A stretch of 64,000 nt of DNA from a bacterium HR17 (GTDB lineage: Bacteria; Armatimonadota; Fervidibacteria; Fervidibacterales; Fervidibacteraceae): NCBI GenBank assembly GCA_002898575.1, contig BEHT01000001.1, positions 109,000 to 172,999 of the forward strand, read 5' to 3'. Under the pieces are notes generated by a model. It ran no database searches. It saw nothing but the letters and a program-made list of their open reading frames with translations, and was not told the DNA's origin. How positions within the stretch are numbered: the stretch's first letter is position 1; each line of letters starts with the position of its first letter. Shown here in pieces: positions 16,905 to 26,583 of this stretch. The position numbers and the translations under genes were made by a program.

Positions 16905-16938
16905 GTGAGCCCATGATGGCAAGGAGGTGGCTTTTCCG

Positions 16939-19299
16939 GTGACGAGTGTGCGGGACTTACCGAAGGTGACGCTAGAATGGTTTGGTGGGGACGAACTGCG
17001 GGCGCGGGTGTTCTTTGAAAAATACGCCCTCGTGGATTTGGACGGAACGCCGATGGAGTTCACGCCTGAAGCGATGTGGGAGCGCATCGCCAGCGGATTG
17101 GCGGAGATGGAAGAGACGGACGAAAAGCGACGGGAATGGCGGGAAAAGTTTCTCTGGCTACTGAGCGACTTTCGGTTCGTTCCTGGTGGGCGCATCATGC
17201 ACGCCGTCGGCAATCCCCGTAAAGTCACGCCTTTCAACTGCTTCGTCATCCCCATTAAGGACGATTCGCTGGAAGCCATCTTTGAGTGCGCCAAAGAGAT
17301 GGCGCTCACTTACTCGCAGGGGGGCGGTGTGGGCATTGACATTTCCGTGTTGCGCCCTGCAGGCTCTCCCGTCCGCAACGCCGCCCGCACTTCAACGGGT
17401 GCCGTCTCGTTCATGGAACTTTACTCGCTGGTGACAGGCACGATCGGGCAACACGGTCGGCGCGGGGCGTTGATGATCACGATCGCCGATAACCATCCCG
17501 ATGTGCTGGCGTTCATTGACATCAAAAACGACCCTGAACGGCGTCGGGTGCGTTACGCCAATATTTCCGTCCGCGTCAGCGACGAGTTAATGGAAGCGGT
17601 GCAGCGCAACGGCAAATTTGAGCTGCGGTTTGACGGCGAGTACTTTTCTATCCGCCGCGTCGTTGATGCCCGCGAAGTGTGGGACAAACTCATCCGCAAC
17701 GCGTGGGCAAGCGCTGAACCTGGTTGCCTATTCTGGTCTACCATCAAGCGCTACAGCACCAGCGAATACAACGGCATGGAAGTTATCTCGACGAACCCGT
17801 GTGGCGAGGAGCCCTTGCCGGCTTACGGCAACTGCAATTTGGGCAACATCAACCTGAGTGCTTTCGTGCTGGACGAATTCACGGACGCAGCGCGGGTGGA
17901 TTGGGAGCACTTAGAGAAGGCGGTGCGTTATGCCGTTCGGTTTTTGGACAATGTGATTACCTATGCCGTGCAAGGTGACCGATTGCCGTTGCCGCAGCAA
18001 AAGGAGCGGTGTGCGGCGGAGCGGCGCATCGGCGTCGGCTTTACGGGTTTAGGTGACATGTTGGCGCAATTGCGGCTCAAATACGACACCGACGACGCCC
18101 TTGAGTTCGTGGACGAACTGTTTCGCAAAATCAAGTGTTGGGCTTACGATGAAAGCGTCAACCTTGCGATTGAGCGCGGACCGTTCCCGCTCTTTGACCC
18201 CCAAAAGCACTTGCAAATGGGCTTTATTCGCGAGCGGTTGCCTCGTGAGTTGCAAGAGCGCATCCGCAAGCACGGCGTGCGCAATGTGTGCGTGCTGACC
18301 GTCCCACCCGTCGGTTCAGGCGCGGCGATGGCAGGCGTGACCAGCGGGATTGAACCCATCTTTGCCCTTTCCTACATTCGTCGCAGCGAATCGCTGAGCA
18401 AGGGCGAATTTAAGGTTTTTCACCCGTGCGTGCGGCGCTACATGCAAAAGTTCGGCGTTGACGATGAGCGGGAGTTGCCTGACTTTTTCGTCACTGCCCA
18501 TCAGATCGCCCCTGAGATGCGGGTGCGCATGCAAGCCGTTATCCAGTCGCACATTGACCAGAGCATAAGCAGCACGGTTAACCTGCCCCACGACATCACG
18601 ACGCAAGAGGTGGAACGCATTTACTTTTTGGCGTGGAAATTGGGGTGCAAAGGCATCACCGTTTACCGCGAGGGAAGCCGAGAAGGGGTGCTCATCACGG
18701 AAGAGTTCGCCCACCAAAAGCGGGGAGGGTTGATGCCCAAGCCTCGCCCGATGGTCATGGTCGGTAAGACTTACAAATTGCGGACGGAGATGGGCAATGT
18801 CTATGTGACGGTCAATGCCGATGAGGAAGGACCGCAAGAGGTCTTCGTGCGGTTGGGCAAGTCGGGGTCGTCGGCGATGGCGTTCACAGAAGCGATTGGA
18901 CGGCTGATTTCGTTGGCGCTGCGAGCGGGCGTTTCTCCCGATGCCATCGTAGACCAGCTTTCAGGGATCAAAAGCAGTTCGGCGACGCGGCAGGAAAACG
19001 GGACGATTGTGTTCTCGGTGCCCGATGCCGTCGCCAAAGCGTTAGAGATGTTCCTGAAGGGCGAAAACTCGCCGAAAGGTTCGTCCCTGACGGAAGCGTT
19101 GTTGCAGGCGTTGGCGGACAACAATGAGACAGAGCTAGCCACGCCACCCCTTTCGTCCATTCGGGAGGAGTTGCCTCAGATCTTGCAAGCCAACGGGGCG
19201 CGCTATTCAGGTGATTTGTGCCCCAACTGCGGGGAGCCCCTTATCCATTCGGGTGGGTGTGAGTTGTGTTTGTTCTGCGGTTACTCGCGGTGCCAGTGA
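16939..19299 (+). CDS. nrdJ: Class II (B12-dependent) ribonucleoside-diphosphate reductase
   Basis: This reductase of about 786 residues makes deoxyribonucleotides using adenosylcobalamin to create a thiyl radical, so it needs no oxygen. Features are an early ATP-cone-like or N-terminal region, TPFNCFVIPIKDDSLEAIF (first redox Cys), SQGGGVGIDIS, the active-site STNPCGEEPL with NCNLGNIN, and TVNLPHDITTQEVERIYFLA. The C-terminal zinc-ribbon-like CPNCGEPLIHSGGCELC is typical of B12-dependent forms. GTG at 16939 follows AAGGAGG by 11 nt; a GTG at 16927 would overlap that site. A strong promoter and structured leader precede it. No cobalamin riboswitch core was recognised. Confidence 0.95.
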   Translation: MTSVRDLPKVTLEWFGGDELRARVFFEKYALVDLDGTPMEFTPEAMWERIASGLAEMEETDEKRREWREKFLWLLSDFRFVPGGRIMHAVGNPRKVTPFNCFVIPIKDDSLEAIFECAKEMALTYSQGGGVGIDISVLRPAGSPVRNAARTSTGAVSFMELYSLVTGTIGQHGRRGALMITIADNHPDVLAFIDIKNDPERRRVRYANISVRVSDELMEAVQRNGKFELRFDGEYFSIRRVVDAREVWDKLIRNAWASAEPGCLFWSTIKRYSTSEYNGMEVISTNPCGEEPLPAYGNCNLGNINLSAFVLDEFTDAARVDWEHLEKAVRYAVRFLDNVITYAVQGDRLPLPQQKERCAAERRIGVGFTGLGDMLAQLRLKYDTDDALEFVDELFRKIKCWAYDESVNLAIERGPFPLFDPQKHLQMGFIRERLPRELQERIRKHGVRNVCVLTVPPVGSGAAMAGVTSGIEPIFALSYIRRSESLSKGEFKVFHPCVRRYMQKFGVDDERELPDFFVTAHQIAPEMRVRMQAVIQSHIDQSISSTVNLPHDITTQEVERIYFLAWKLGCKGITVYREGSREGVLITEEFAHQKRGGLMPKPRPMVMVGKTYKLRTEMGNVYVTVNADEEGPQEVFVRLGKSGSSAMAFTEAIGRLISLALRAGVSPDAIVDQLSGIKSSSATRQENGTIVFSVPDAVAKALEMFLKGENSPKGSSLTEALLQALADNNETELATPPLSSIREELPQILQANGARYSGDLCPNCGEPLIHSGGCELCLFCGYSRCQ

Positions 19300-19309
19300 T
19301 AGGGTGTGA

Positions 19310-19333
19310 GGGCGGAGCAATTGCCCTCCGCCC
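19310..19333. terminator. Hairpin between convergent nrdJ and lon
   Basis: GGGCGGAG and CTCCGCCC form a perfect 8-bp stem with a 7-nt loop between the two stop codons. No T-run follows, so it would be a factor-assisted or weak bidirectional terminator. Confidence 0.5.
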
Positions 19334-19350
19334 CCACGCTGATGTGCCGC

Positions 19351-21711
19351 CTACAGCGACGAAGCGACGGCAACAGATTCAGGAGCCGGCAGTAACGCCA
19401 ATTCCAACACTTCGTCCATGTTTTCCACGAAATGGAAGCGCAAGGCATTGCGGATATGCTCAGGCACTTCCACTAGGTCCTTTGCGTTTTGGGCAGGCAA
19501 GACGATTTCAGTGATGCCCGCTTCCTTTGCGGCCAACACTTTTTCTTTGATGCCACCGACAGGCAACACGCGCCCCGTCAAAGTGATTTCGCCGGTCATC
19601 GCGACCTCTGCACGGACAGGGCGCCCGGTCGCCAAACTCGCCAACGCCGTCGCCATCGTGATACCTGCGGACGGTCCGTCCTTGGGGATGGCGCCGGCGG
19701 GCACATGGATGTGGATGTCATGCTTGCTGAAAAAGTCCTCAGGAACGCCCAATTGGTCGGAGCGGGAGCGGACATAACTGAGGGCGGCTTGCGCCGACTC
19801 CTTCATGATTTCGCCTAAGTGCCCCGTGAGGATGAGGTTGCCTTTGCCGGGCATCTTGGTCGTCTCCACGACCAGCACCGAACCGCCATAAGGCGTCCAA
19901 GCCAAGCCGTTGGCGACGCCGACGCGCGGTTGGCGTTCAGCGAAGTCTTCCAGAAACTTGGGCGGTCCGAGAAACTCTGCCACCTTGTCGGGCGTGACGG
20001 TAACCTTTTCCGCCTTGCCTTCTGCCACGCGGCGGGCGACTTTGCGGCAGATATTGGCGATCTCGCGGTTCAGGTTGCGCACCCCTGCTTCACGGGTGTA
20101 TTGTTTGATGATGAGCGAGAGCGCTTCATCGGTGAACTCCACCTGCTCAACGGAGAGCCCGTGTTCTTGCAAGTTGCGCGGGATGAGGTAGCGCTTGGCG
20201 ATTTGCAATTTCTCCTCGTGGCTGTAGCCGGGCAAGCGAATGACTTCCATGCGGTCAAGGAGTGCAGGCGGAACGGTGTCGGTGATGTTGGCGGTGCAAA
20301 TGAAGAGGACTTGCGACAGGTCAAAGGGCACATCCAAGTAGTGGTCTGTGAAGCTGTGGTTTTGTTCAGGGTCAAGGACTTCCAACAGCGCGGCGGCGGG
20401 GTCGCCCCGAAAGTCAAAGCCCAGTTTGTCCACTTCGTCCAGCATGAAGACAGGGTTTTTCGTGCCCGCTTGGCGCAAGCCTTGAATGATGCGTCCGGGC
20501 AGGGCGCCGACATAAGTGCGTCGGTGCCCGCGAATTTCCGCTTCGTCCCGCACACCGCCCAAACTGATTCGGACAAATTTGCGTCCCAGCGCGCGGGCGA
20601 TGCTTTGCCCCAAACTGGTCTTGCCGACCCCAGGCGGTCCGACGAAGCACAAAATCGGTCCCTTGGTGTCCTGTTTGAGTTTGCGCACCGCCAAAAATTC
20701 CAGCAGCCGCTCCTTCACATCGTCAAGGTCATAGTGGTCTTCGTCTAACACGCGCTTGGCGTGGTCGATGTCCAAGTTGTCCTCGGTCACTTTGTTCCAA
20801 GGCAAGTTGATGAGCCAATCAATGTAGGTGCGGCTGACGATGTATTCGGCGGCAGCCGGGTGCATCTTGGACAGCCGGTCCAACTCCCGCAGCGCCACTT
20901 CTTTGACTTCGTCGGGCATGCCCGCTTCCTCAATTTTTTGGCGCAACTCTTCCAGTTCGGCTTCGGGCGTTTCGCCCAACTCTTTCTGGATTTCGCGCAG
21001 CTGCTGGCGCAGGATGAACTCCCGCTGGGCTTTGTCCAACTCTTGGCGGGCTTGCTCTTGGATCTTCTGGGTCAACTCCAAGACTTGCACTTCCCGCGAG
21101 AGCAACGGGATAAGTTCCCGCAGGCGTTGAACGGGGTCGGTCATCTCCAAAAAACGCTGGCGCTCTTGCGCGGAGAGGTTCAACGCAGTCACTACGATGT
21201 CCGCCAGTTGAGCGGGCGTTTCGGCGGCTGCGGCGACCGCGTAGGCTTCATCGGGCAGGTGAGGCGACAGTTGCACCATGCGTTGAAACAGTTGCAACAC
21301 GCTGTTGACCAACGCTTGCACTTCAATCGTCATCTCTACCCTTTCGTCCACCAACGAGTAGCGGGCTTTGAGGTAAGGTTCGGCTTGCGTCCATTCATCA
21401 ATGCGGGCACGAGATAAGCCCCGCAGCACCAATTGGATGCGTCCTTCGGGCGTGCGCATCATGCGCAAGATGGTCACCAAAGTCCCGATAGCGTAAAGGT
21501 CCTCAGGGGGGCGCGGGTCTTGGATGTCCTTGTCCTTTTGCATGACGACCAAAAACATCCGCAGGTCGCCGGCGACGGCATCTACTGCCCGCACGCTTTT
21601 AGGGCGCCCGACCTCCAGCGGCGCCACCATGAAGGGAAAGATGACGAGATCCCGCAGCGCAACGACGGGCAATTCAGGGGGGAGTTGGTGCTGCATCTCT
21701 GCCGCCAGCAT
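19351..21711 (-). CDS. lon: ATP-dependent Lon protease
   Basis: This 786-residue Lon is a cytosolic AAA+ serine protease that degrades misfolded and regulatory proteins. The N-terminal LON substrate domain ([20 protein letters not shown]) is followed by a coiled coil. The AAA+ module has [15 protein letters not shown] and [10 protein letters not shown]. The C-terminal protease domain contains the catalytic Ser in [10 protein letters not shown] and the Lys in [11 protein letters not shown]. Length is typical. The start is preceded by GAGGTGAAGGTGCC. It lies 24 nt after the small heat-shock gene, suggesting joint stress regulation. Confidence 0.97.
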   Translation of the reverse strand: MLAAEMQHQLPPELPVVALRDLVIFPFMVAPLEVGRPKSVRAVDAVAGDLRMFLVVMQKDKDIQDPRPPEDLYAIGTLVTILRMMRTPEGRIQLVLRGLSRARIDEWTQAEPYLKARYSLVDERVEMTIEVQALVNSVLQLFQRMVQLSPHLPDEAYAVAAAAETPAQLADIVVTALNLSAQERQRFLEMTDPVQRLRELIPLLSREVQVLELTQKIQEQARQELDKAQREFILRQQLREIQKELGETPEAELEELRQKIEEAGMPDEVKEVALRELDRLSKMHPAAAEYIVSRTYIDWLINLPWNKVTEDNLDIDHAKRVLDEDHYDLDDVKERLLEFLAVRKLKQDTKGPILCFVGPPGVGKTSLGQSIARALGRKFVRISLGGVRDEAEIRGHRRTYVGALPGRIIQGLRQAGTKNPVFMLDEVDKLGFDFRGDPAAALLEVLDPEQNHSFTDHYLDVPFDLSQVLFICTANITDTVPPALLDRMEVIRLPGYSHEEKLQIAKRYLIPRNLQEHGLSVEQVEFTDEALSLIIKQYTREAGVRNLNREIANICRKVARRVAEGKAEKVTVTPDKVAEFLGPPKFLEDFAERQPRVGVANGLAWTPYGGSVLVVETTKMPGKGNLILTGHLGEIMKESAQAALSYVRSRSDQLGVPEDFFSKHDIHIHVPAGAIPKDGPSAGITMATALASLATGRPVRAEVAMTGEITLTGRVLPVGGIKEKVLAAKEAGITEIVLPAQNAKDLVEVPEHIRNALRFHFVENMDEVLELALLPAPESVAVASSL

Positions 21712-21735
21712 TTGGCACCTTCACCTCGCCCTTCG

Positions 21736-22110
21736 TCAAAGTCGCACAGAAAGGATGTGCGCCGTCTTCATTTTCGGGATGCGGATGTGGAGCATCCCCG
21801 ATTTGTAGGAGGCGGTGATGCCATCAGGGTCAATGTCCGAAGGCAGCGGGATGCGCCGCTCAAAGTTACCGTAGGCAATCTCCAAGACAAAGCATCGCAT
21901 ACTCCCGCTTAAAGGTGGGCGGCGCGTGCCCCGCACCACCAAAAAGCCTTCGGGTTGATACACCACCTCAATGTCTTGCTCGTTCATGCCCGCCACTTCC
22001 ACGACGATATGGAAAGCGTCAGCGTCTTCGCAGACATCAACAGGCGGTTGCCAATGTTCACTAGACGGCATGAGAAAAAGCTGATGCACCCAGAGCCGAA
22101 ACTCCTGCAT
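21736..22110 (-). CDS. Hsp20/alpha-crystallin small heat-shock protein
   Basis: This 124-residue small heat-shock chaperone is a holdase that keeps unfolding proteins soluble. A short N-terminal arm (FRLWVHQLFLM) is followed by the alpha-crystallin domain with PPVDVCEDADAFHIVVEVAG and EGFLVVRGTRRPP. The family signature is ASYKSGMLHIRIPK (G-x-L-x-I/V-x-I/V). AGGAGGCGGC precedes the ATG. It is directly upstream of lon, a sensible protein-quality-control pair. A 12-bp palindrome sits 47 bp upstream. Confidence 0.92.
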   Translation of the reverse strand: MQEFRLWVHQLFLMPSSEHWQPPVDVCEDADAFHIVVEVAGMNEQDIEVVYQPEGFLVVRGTRRPPLSGSMRCFVLEIAYGNFERRIPLPSDIDPDGITASYKSGMLHIRIPKMKTAHILSVRL

Positions 22111-22156
22111 TCCAAGCCGCCTCCTACCGTGCCATCTTTAACAGCGACGCCTCGTC

Positions 22157-22168
22157 ACAAAATTTTGT
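22157..22168. promoter_or_regulatory. Palindrome upstream of hsp20-lon
   Basis: ACAAAATTTTGT is a perfect 12-bp palindrome, 47-58 bp upstream of the hsp20 start. A related GTGACAAAAT half (minus strand) occurs at 22198-22207. It does not match the HrcA CIRCE element. Confidence 0.35.
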
Positions 22169-22370
22169 TATGCCCGCTGACACCTGTAGCCACCATTATT
22201 TTGTCACCAAAGGTCGCGCCCAAACTCACGGCGCAGGTGGCGGCGCAAGTGCCCTTTGGAGGGCATGTTCAGTGGGGTCAGGCGGGTAGGGAGCAGAAGG
22301 GTTTGCGCGTTGCCTTTTCCCTCATGACCGATAAACTTTGTAAAGGCACAAGGAAGGTGACTGAACGGCG

Positions 22371-24335
22371 ATGGCGCAGGCATGGAGGGTGTTGGTAGCG
22401 CAGCGCCCACAAGTAGGCGTGGAGCGGGTCAGTAAAAGGGCAATCGTGGTGGGGTTTGCCCTCGTCATCGGCATTACGGTAGCGGGCTGTTTTTCTGCCT
22501 TTTTGCGTTACGACCTCATCGGGACCGGGCACCTGCCTCGCTGCGCTCTTTTTCCCGTCCTCATCTTGGCGGTGCTGAACGGGTTATGGCGGTGGCTTTT
22601 CGGAAAACCGCTGCTGACCCGCGCGGAGTTGGTCGGCATTTACTGCATCATCCTCGTCATGACCGGGCTACCGGGGCAGCAGTATGCCAACTACCTTTAC
22701 TTGGGTTTAGTCGCCCCGATTTATTTCGCCAGCGTCCGCAACATGCCTGAGTTGCTGCAATACGACATCAACTGGCTGCCCTACATTCCCGATTGGCTCG
22801 TCCCGGCGAAAGACCCCCGCAGCGGCGTTATCACTTGGGTGATGGAAGGGATGCCTGAAGGGGCGCGGGTGCCGTGGCAGGCGTGGGTCGTGCCGTTGGC
22901 GGTTTGGACCGTGTTTTTCGTTTTGCTGTTTACGGCGCACATCGTTATCGCGGCGATTTTGCGACGGCAGTGGGCAGACAACGAAAAACTGACCTTCCCG
23001 TTGGCGCAAATCCCTGTGGAAGTCGCCGACGAACGGCGCTTGAGCGCGGCGGCGCGTAACCCGCTGTTTTGGTTTGGCTTCCTCATCCCGACCGTCATCT
23101 ACACGATGCGGGCGTTGCAAATTTACTACCCGACTTTCCCGACAGTCAACATCTACCCCAACTGGGGCGCATTGTTTCAAAGCCGTCCGTGGGATGTGCT
23201 CAACTTCATGCCGTTCAACCTTTACTTTGACATGATCGGCGTCACCTACTTCGTCGCCAGCGATGTCGGCTTCAGTTTTTGGTTTTTCTGGGTGGCGCGG
23301 CGGTTACAAATGGTCGTGCGGTCGGCGATGGGGTTAAGCGACCACCAGCAGCCGCTGGAGCAGCAAAGCATCGGCGGCTTGTTCGCTTTATTCGTCATGC
23401 ACGCCTATATCGCCCGCCATTATTTCCGCGACCTTTTCCGACGGGCAGTGCGGGGCGAAAACGGCGTTGACGGCGAACCGCTCCCACCGCGTGCGCTGTT
23501 GCTCTTGCTGCTGGTCAGTGTCGGTGGCGTTATCGTGTGGTCGGTAATCGGGGCGCGGTTGGCACTGCTGTGGGCGGTTTTGTTGTTTGCGGTGCATTTT
23601 ATCTGGCGCATCGTCCTGACGCGAATGGTCGCTGAAGCGGGTTTGTTCGTCTTTTGGACACCCATCCCCATTACCAACTTCTTCATGCGAGCCTTTGGGC
23701 GGGATGTGATCGGAACGCCCAACATCGTCGCGATGAACATGATCGGCTCTAAAATCAGCGACTCGGCGACGGATGTGACGGCGCAAGCGTTGCAGGGCTT
23801 TAAAATCGCCCAAATGAGCGGGTTGAGCCAACGGCAGGTGTTCGGGTTGATGTGGGCGTCTATGTTCCTTTCGGTGCTGACTTGCCATCCGACTTGCTTG
23901 CACATTATCTACACGACCGCCGTGCCCAAGATGGGTTGGTGGACGCGGGGTTATCCGCGCAGCATGGCGACGACGATGCTCAACCAATTGGCGCAGGATT
24001 TGCGGATGCCGACGGCGCATTACATCCACCTGTTAGCGGGTGCAGCGGTCACGATGGCGCTGACTTGGTTGCGGTGGCAGTTTCTCTGGTGGCCGTTTCA
24101 TCCGCTCGGTTACGCCGCCAGCAACGCCGTTTCGTGGTTCGGTGACCGCTACGGGTTCAGCATCTTTTTGGGTTGGCTGGCGAAGGCGTTGGTCATGTGG
24201 TTCGGGGGCATTCGGCTGTGGCACTTTTTCAAGCCTTTCATGTTCGGCATGGTGTTAGGCAACACTTTCATCCTGTTTTTGCTACTGCTCGTCCACTTCT
24301 TTTTCCCGACCAACGAGGTCGTCGTGATTGAGTGA
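22371..24335 (+). CDS. DUF6785-type polytopic membrane protein
   Basis: The protein has 654 residues and roughly a dozen hydrophobic segments. The first is KRAIVVGFALVIGITVAGCF. Characteristic stretches of the DUF6785/DUF6784 family are GLPGQQYANYLYLGLVAPIY and NFMPFNLYFDMIGVTYFVAS. LFVFWTPIPITNFFMRAFG also fits; it resembles the transporter-like proteins common in Armatimonadota and Planctomycetes. A ribosome site AAGGAAGGTGA precedes the ATG. It is 29 nt upstream of a Tat-exported Gfo/Idh oxidoreductase on the same strand, so the two may work together. Function is unknown; a permease related to oligopeptide transporters is a guess. Confidence 0.8.
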   Translation: MAQAWRVLVAQRPQVGVERVSKRAIVVGFALVIGITVAGCFSAFLRYDLIGTGHLPRCALFPVLILAVLNGLWRWLFGKPLLTRAELVGIYCIILVMTGLPGQQYANYLYLGLVAPIYFASVRNMPELLQYDINWLPYIPDWLVPAKDPRSGVITWVMEGMPEGARVPWQAWVVPLAVWTVFFVLLFTAHIVIAAILRRQWADNEKLTFPLAQIPVEVADERRLSAAARNPLFWFGFLIPTVIYTMRALQIYYPTFPTVNIYPNWGALFQSRPWDVLNFMPFNLYFDMIGVTYFVASDVGFSFWFFWVARRLQMVVRSAMGLSDHQQPLEQQSIGGLFALFVMHAYIARHYFRDLFRRAVRGENGVDGEPLPPRALLLLLLVSVGGVIVWSVIGARLALLWAVLLFAVHFIWRIVLTRMVAEAGLFVFWTPIPITNFFMRAFGRDVIGTPNIVAMNMIGSKISDSATDVTAQALQGFKIAQMSGLSQRQVFGLMWASMFLSVLTCHPTCLHIIYTTAVPKMGWWTRGYPRSMATTMLNQLAQDLRMPTAHYIHLLAGAAVTMALTWLRWQFLWWPFHPLGYAASNAVSWFGDRYGFSIFLGWLAKALVMWFGGIRLWHFFKPFMFGMVLGNTFILFLLLLVHFFFPTNEVVVIE

Positions 24336-24364
24336 GGCAACTTTTTGTCGGGAGGTGACGGGCG

Positions 24365-25690
24365 ATGAAGGCGGGTCGTCGGCGGTTTTTGCAAGGCGCT
24401 GCCGGCTTGGGCACCACTTTGCTGGTGACGAAAGGCTTTGGGCAGGACGGCAAAGCGCCAGCCAACGAGCGCATCGGGTTGGGTTTCATCGGTGTCGGCG
24501 GACGGGGCACGGCGCTGCTCCGCGAGTTCCAGCAGTTCCCCGATGTGAACATCGTCGCGGTTTGTGATGTCCATCGGGAGCGCGTTGAACGCGCCGTTGC
24601 CGTAACGGACGGTAAAGCGGTCGGCGTGACGGATTTTCGGCGGGTGTTAGACCGTAAGGATGTAGATGCCGTCGTCGTTGCGACCCCACCCCATTGGCAC
24701 GCGCTCATCAGCATCTCCGCGTGCCAAGCGGGCAAAGATGTCTATTGCGAAAAGCCGATGTGCTTGACCGTCGCCGAAGCCAAAGCGATGGTGCAAGCGG
24801 CGGAGCGGCATCGGCGGGTGACACAAATCGGGACGCAAATTCATGCGGGACAAAACTTTCGGCGGGTCGTGGAAATCGTGCGGTCGGGTATGTTGGGCAA
24901 AATCACCCGCGTGCGGGTGTTCGTCATGCAAAATGTCGCCCCGCAGGGTGTCGGTAACCCTCCAGATAGTGCACCGCCCGCTGAGTTGGATTGGGACATG
25001 TGGTGCGGTCCGGCAAAATGGCGCCCGTTCAACCCTGCCGTGTTCGGCAATCACTACTATTTCCGCGATTACGCTGGGTGTGGGCTGCTGCACAACATGG
25101 GACCGCACACCTTAGATTTAGCCTTTTGGGCGTTGGCGCTGAAAGCGCCTAAATCGGTCACGGCAGTCGGTGGCAAGTTCGCTTTGCAAGACATCTCCGA
25201 TGTGCCCGACACTTTGGAAGCCGTTTACGACTTCGGCGATGTGGTGTTGACTTGGTCGCACTCGGAAGCATGCAGTTACGGCTTTGAGTTGCATGAGGGG
25301 AAAGGGACGGGACGGCGGTTGGGCATCGCCTTTCACGGCACCAACGGGACGCTGGCTGCCACCTACAGCACTTTTAAACTCATCCCCGAAGGCGACCGTC
25401 TTGACCCGACGAAGTTGCCTGAGCCGTCCATTCCGCCGTCGCCAGGGCACACCCGCGAGTGGCTGGACGGCATCAAAACGCGCCGGCAGCCGTCGTGCCA
25501 TTTCGGCTACCACTACTGGATTCAACTCGCTATCAGTTTGGGCGCCATCGCCTTTGAGGTCGGGCGGCGGGTCGCTTGGGACGACGCGGCGGAGCGCGTC
25601 GTTAACGACGAAGACGCCAACCGCTTGTTGGCGCCCGTTTATCGGCGCCCTTGGGCGTTGCCGCAAATAGCCCAGGCGACACAAGGGTGA
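24365..25690 (+). CDS. Gfo/Idh/MocA-family oxidoreductase with Tat signal
   Basis: This 441-residue NAD(P)-dependent dehydrogenase family protein begins MKAGRRRFLQGAAGLGTTLL, a twin-arginine export signal. A Rossmann fold follows (IGLGFIGVGGRGTALLREF). Then come VVVATPPHWHALISI, the EKP motif in YCEKPMCLTVAEAK, and the C-terminal GFO_IDH_MocA beta-sheet domain. Such exported members are abundant in Planctomycetes-like bacteria and act on sugars or sugar acids with a tightly held cofactor. GGGAGGTGACGGGCG precedes the ATG. tatA is encoded at 9831-10016. The substrate is unknown. Confidence 0.88.
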   Translation: MKAGRRRFLQGAAGLGTTLLVTKGFGQDGKAPANERIGLGFIGVGGRGTALLREFQQFPDVNIVAVCDVHRERVERAVAVTDGKAVGVTDFRRVLDRKDVDAVVVATPPHWHALISISACQAGKDVYCEKPMCLTVAEAKAMVQAAERHRRVTQIGTQIHAGQNFRRVVEIVRSGMLGKITRVRVFVMQNVAPQGVGNPPDSAPPAELDWDMWCGPAKWRPFNPAVFGNHYYFRDYAGCGLLHNMGPHTLDLAFWALALKAPKSVTAVGGKFALQDISDVPDTLEAVYDFGDVVLTWSHSEACSYGFELHEGKGTGRRLGIAFHGTNGTLAATYSTFKLIPEGDRLDPTKLPEPSIPPSPGHTREWLDGIKTRRQPSCHFGYHYWIQLAISLGAIAFEVGRRVAWDDAAERVVNDEDANRLLAPVYRRPWALPQIAQATQG

Positions 25691-25699
25691 TGGTGTGGA

Positions 25700-26575
25700 A
25701 TGACGGTGGCAGAAGCGCTGGCGCGAGTGACGGCGCTGCTGCAGCAGGCGGGCGTGCCCGAACCGCAGACGGATGCGGAATGGTTGTTGGCACATGTTTT
25801 GTGCCTCTCGCGCACTAATTTGCGGTTGGAACCCGAACGACGACTGACCGAAGGGCAATGGGCGCAAGTGGAAGCCTTGGTGTGGCAGCGTTGCCAGCGC
25901 GTCCCGTTGGCTTATTTGCTGGGCACACAGAATTTTTGTGGCTTGGAGTTGGTCGTGGACCGACGGGTAATGGTTCCGCGCTCAGAGACCGAGGACTTGG
26001 TGGATTTAGTGACGGAGCGGCTCCAACGGATGGGGCGGTCGCGGCTGATGCTGGCGGACATCGGGACAGGTTCAGGCGCTATCGCGTTGGCGTTGGCAGC
26101 GCGCTTCCCCGCAGCGACAGTTTACGGCTTGGACATCTCCGTGGACGCGTTGGCGGTCGCCGAACTTAACGCCGCTCGGCTGCGCTTGGACAAACGGGTC
26201 GCTTTTCTGCACGGCGATTTGACGGAGCCGTTGGAGGCGATTTTCCCGCCTCGCGTGTTTGATGCCCTTGTCGCTAATTTGCCATATGTCGCTGACGAGG
26301 AATGGGAACGGTTGCCGCCTGAGGTGCGTTGTTACGAACCGCCGACAGCGCTGCGGGGTGGTCCTGATGGGCTGGCAATCGTGCGCCGGTTGCTGCGGAG
26401 CCGATGGCAGCGGTTGCTGACCCCTGATGGGTTCATCGCGCTGGAGTTGGGCGTCGGGCAACCGACGGCGCTGTTGCGGGAACTGGACGGGCGGGTGCAA
26501 GGGACAACGCTGCGGGACTTAGCGGGACGGGAACGGTTTTTGATTGTCCAACCCGCTGGCGCCACCACGAGGTGA
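25700..26575 (+). CDS. prmC: Release factor glutamine N5-methyltransferase PrmC
   Basis: This 291-residue PrmC/HemK methylates the Gln of the GGQ motif in release factors RF1 and RF2. The N-terminal helical RF-binding domain (residues ~5-80) has RVPLAYLLGTQNF. The SAM site is MLADIGTGSGAIALALA (about 117-133). The target-site motif reads NLPY at 193-196 rather than the usual NPPY, followed by the expected YEPPTALRGGPDGL. The start lies 9 nt after the oxidoreductase stop. Everything except the one-residue motif change is canonical. A related N5-Gln methyltransferase acting on L3 (PrmB) is less likely. Confidence 0.92.
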   Translation: MTVAEALARVTALLQQAGVPEPQTDAEWLLAHVLCLSRTNLRLEPERRLTEGQWAQVEALVWQRCQRVPLAYLLGTQNFCGLELVVDRRVMVPRSETEDLVDLVTERLQRMGRSRLMLADIGTGSGAIALALAARFPAATVYGLDISVDALAVAELNAARLRLDKRVAFLHGDLTEPLEAIFPPRVFDALVANLPYVADEEWERLPPEVRCYEPPTALRGGPDGLAIVRRLLRSRWQRLLTPDGFIALELGVGQPTALLRELDGRVQGTTLRDLAGRERFLIVQPAGATTR

Positions 26576-26583
26576 TGTTGTCC

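Noticed and set aside
16771..16938. Cobalamin riboswitch before nrdJ
   Set aside because: Expected for a B12-dependent reductase, but I could not find the conserved AdoCbl core (GGGAA...GGTG, B12 box) in the leader.
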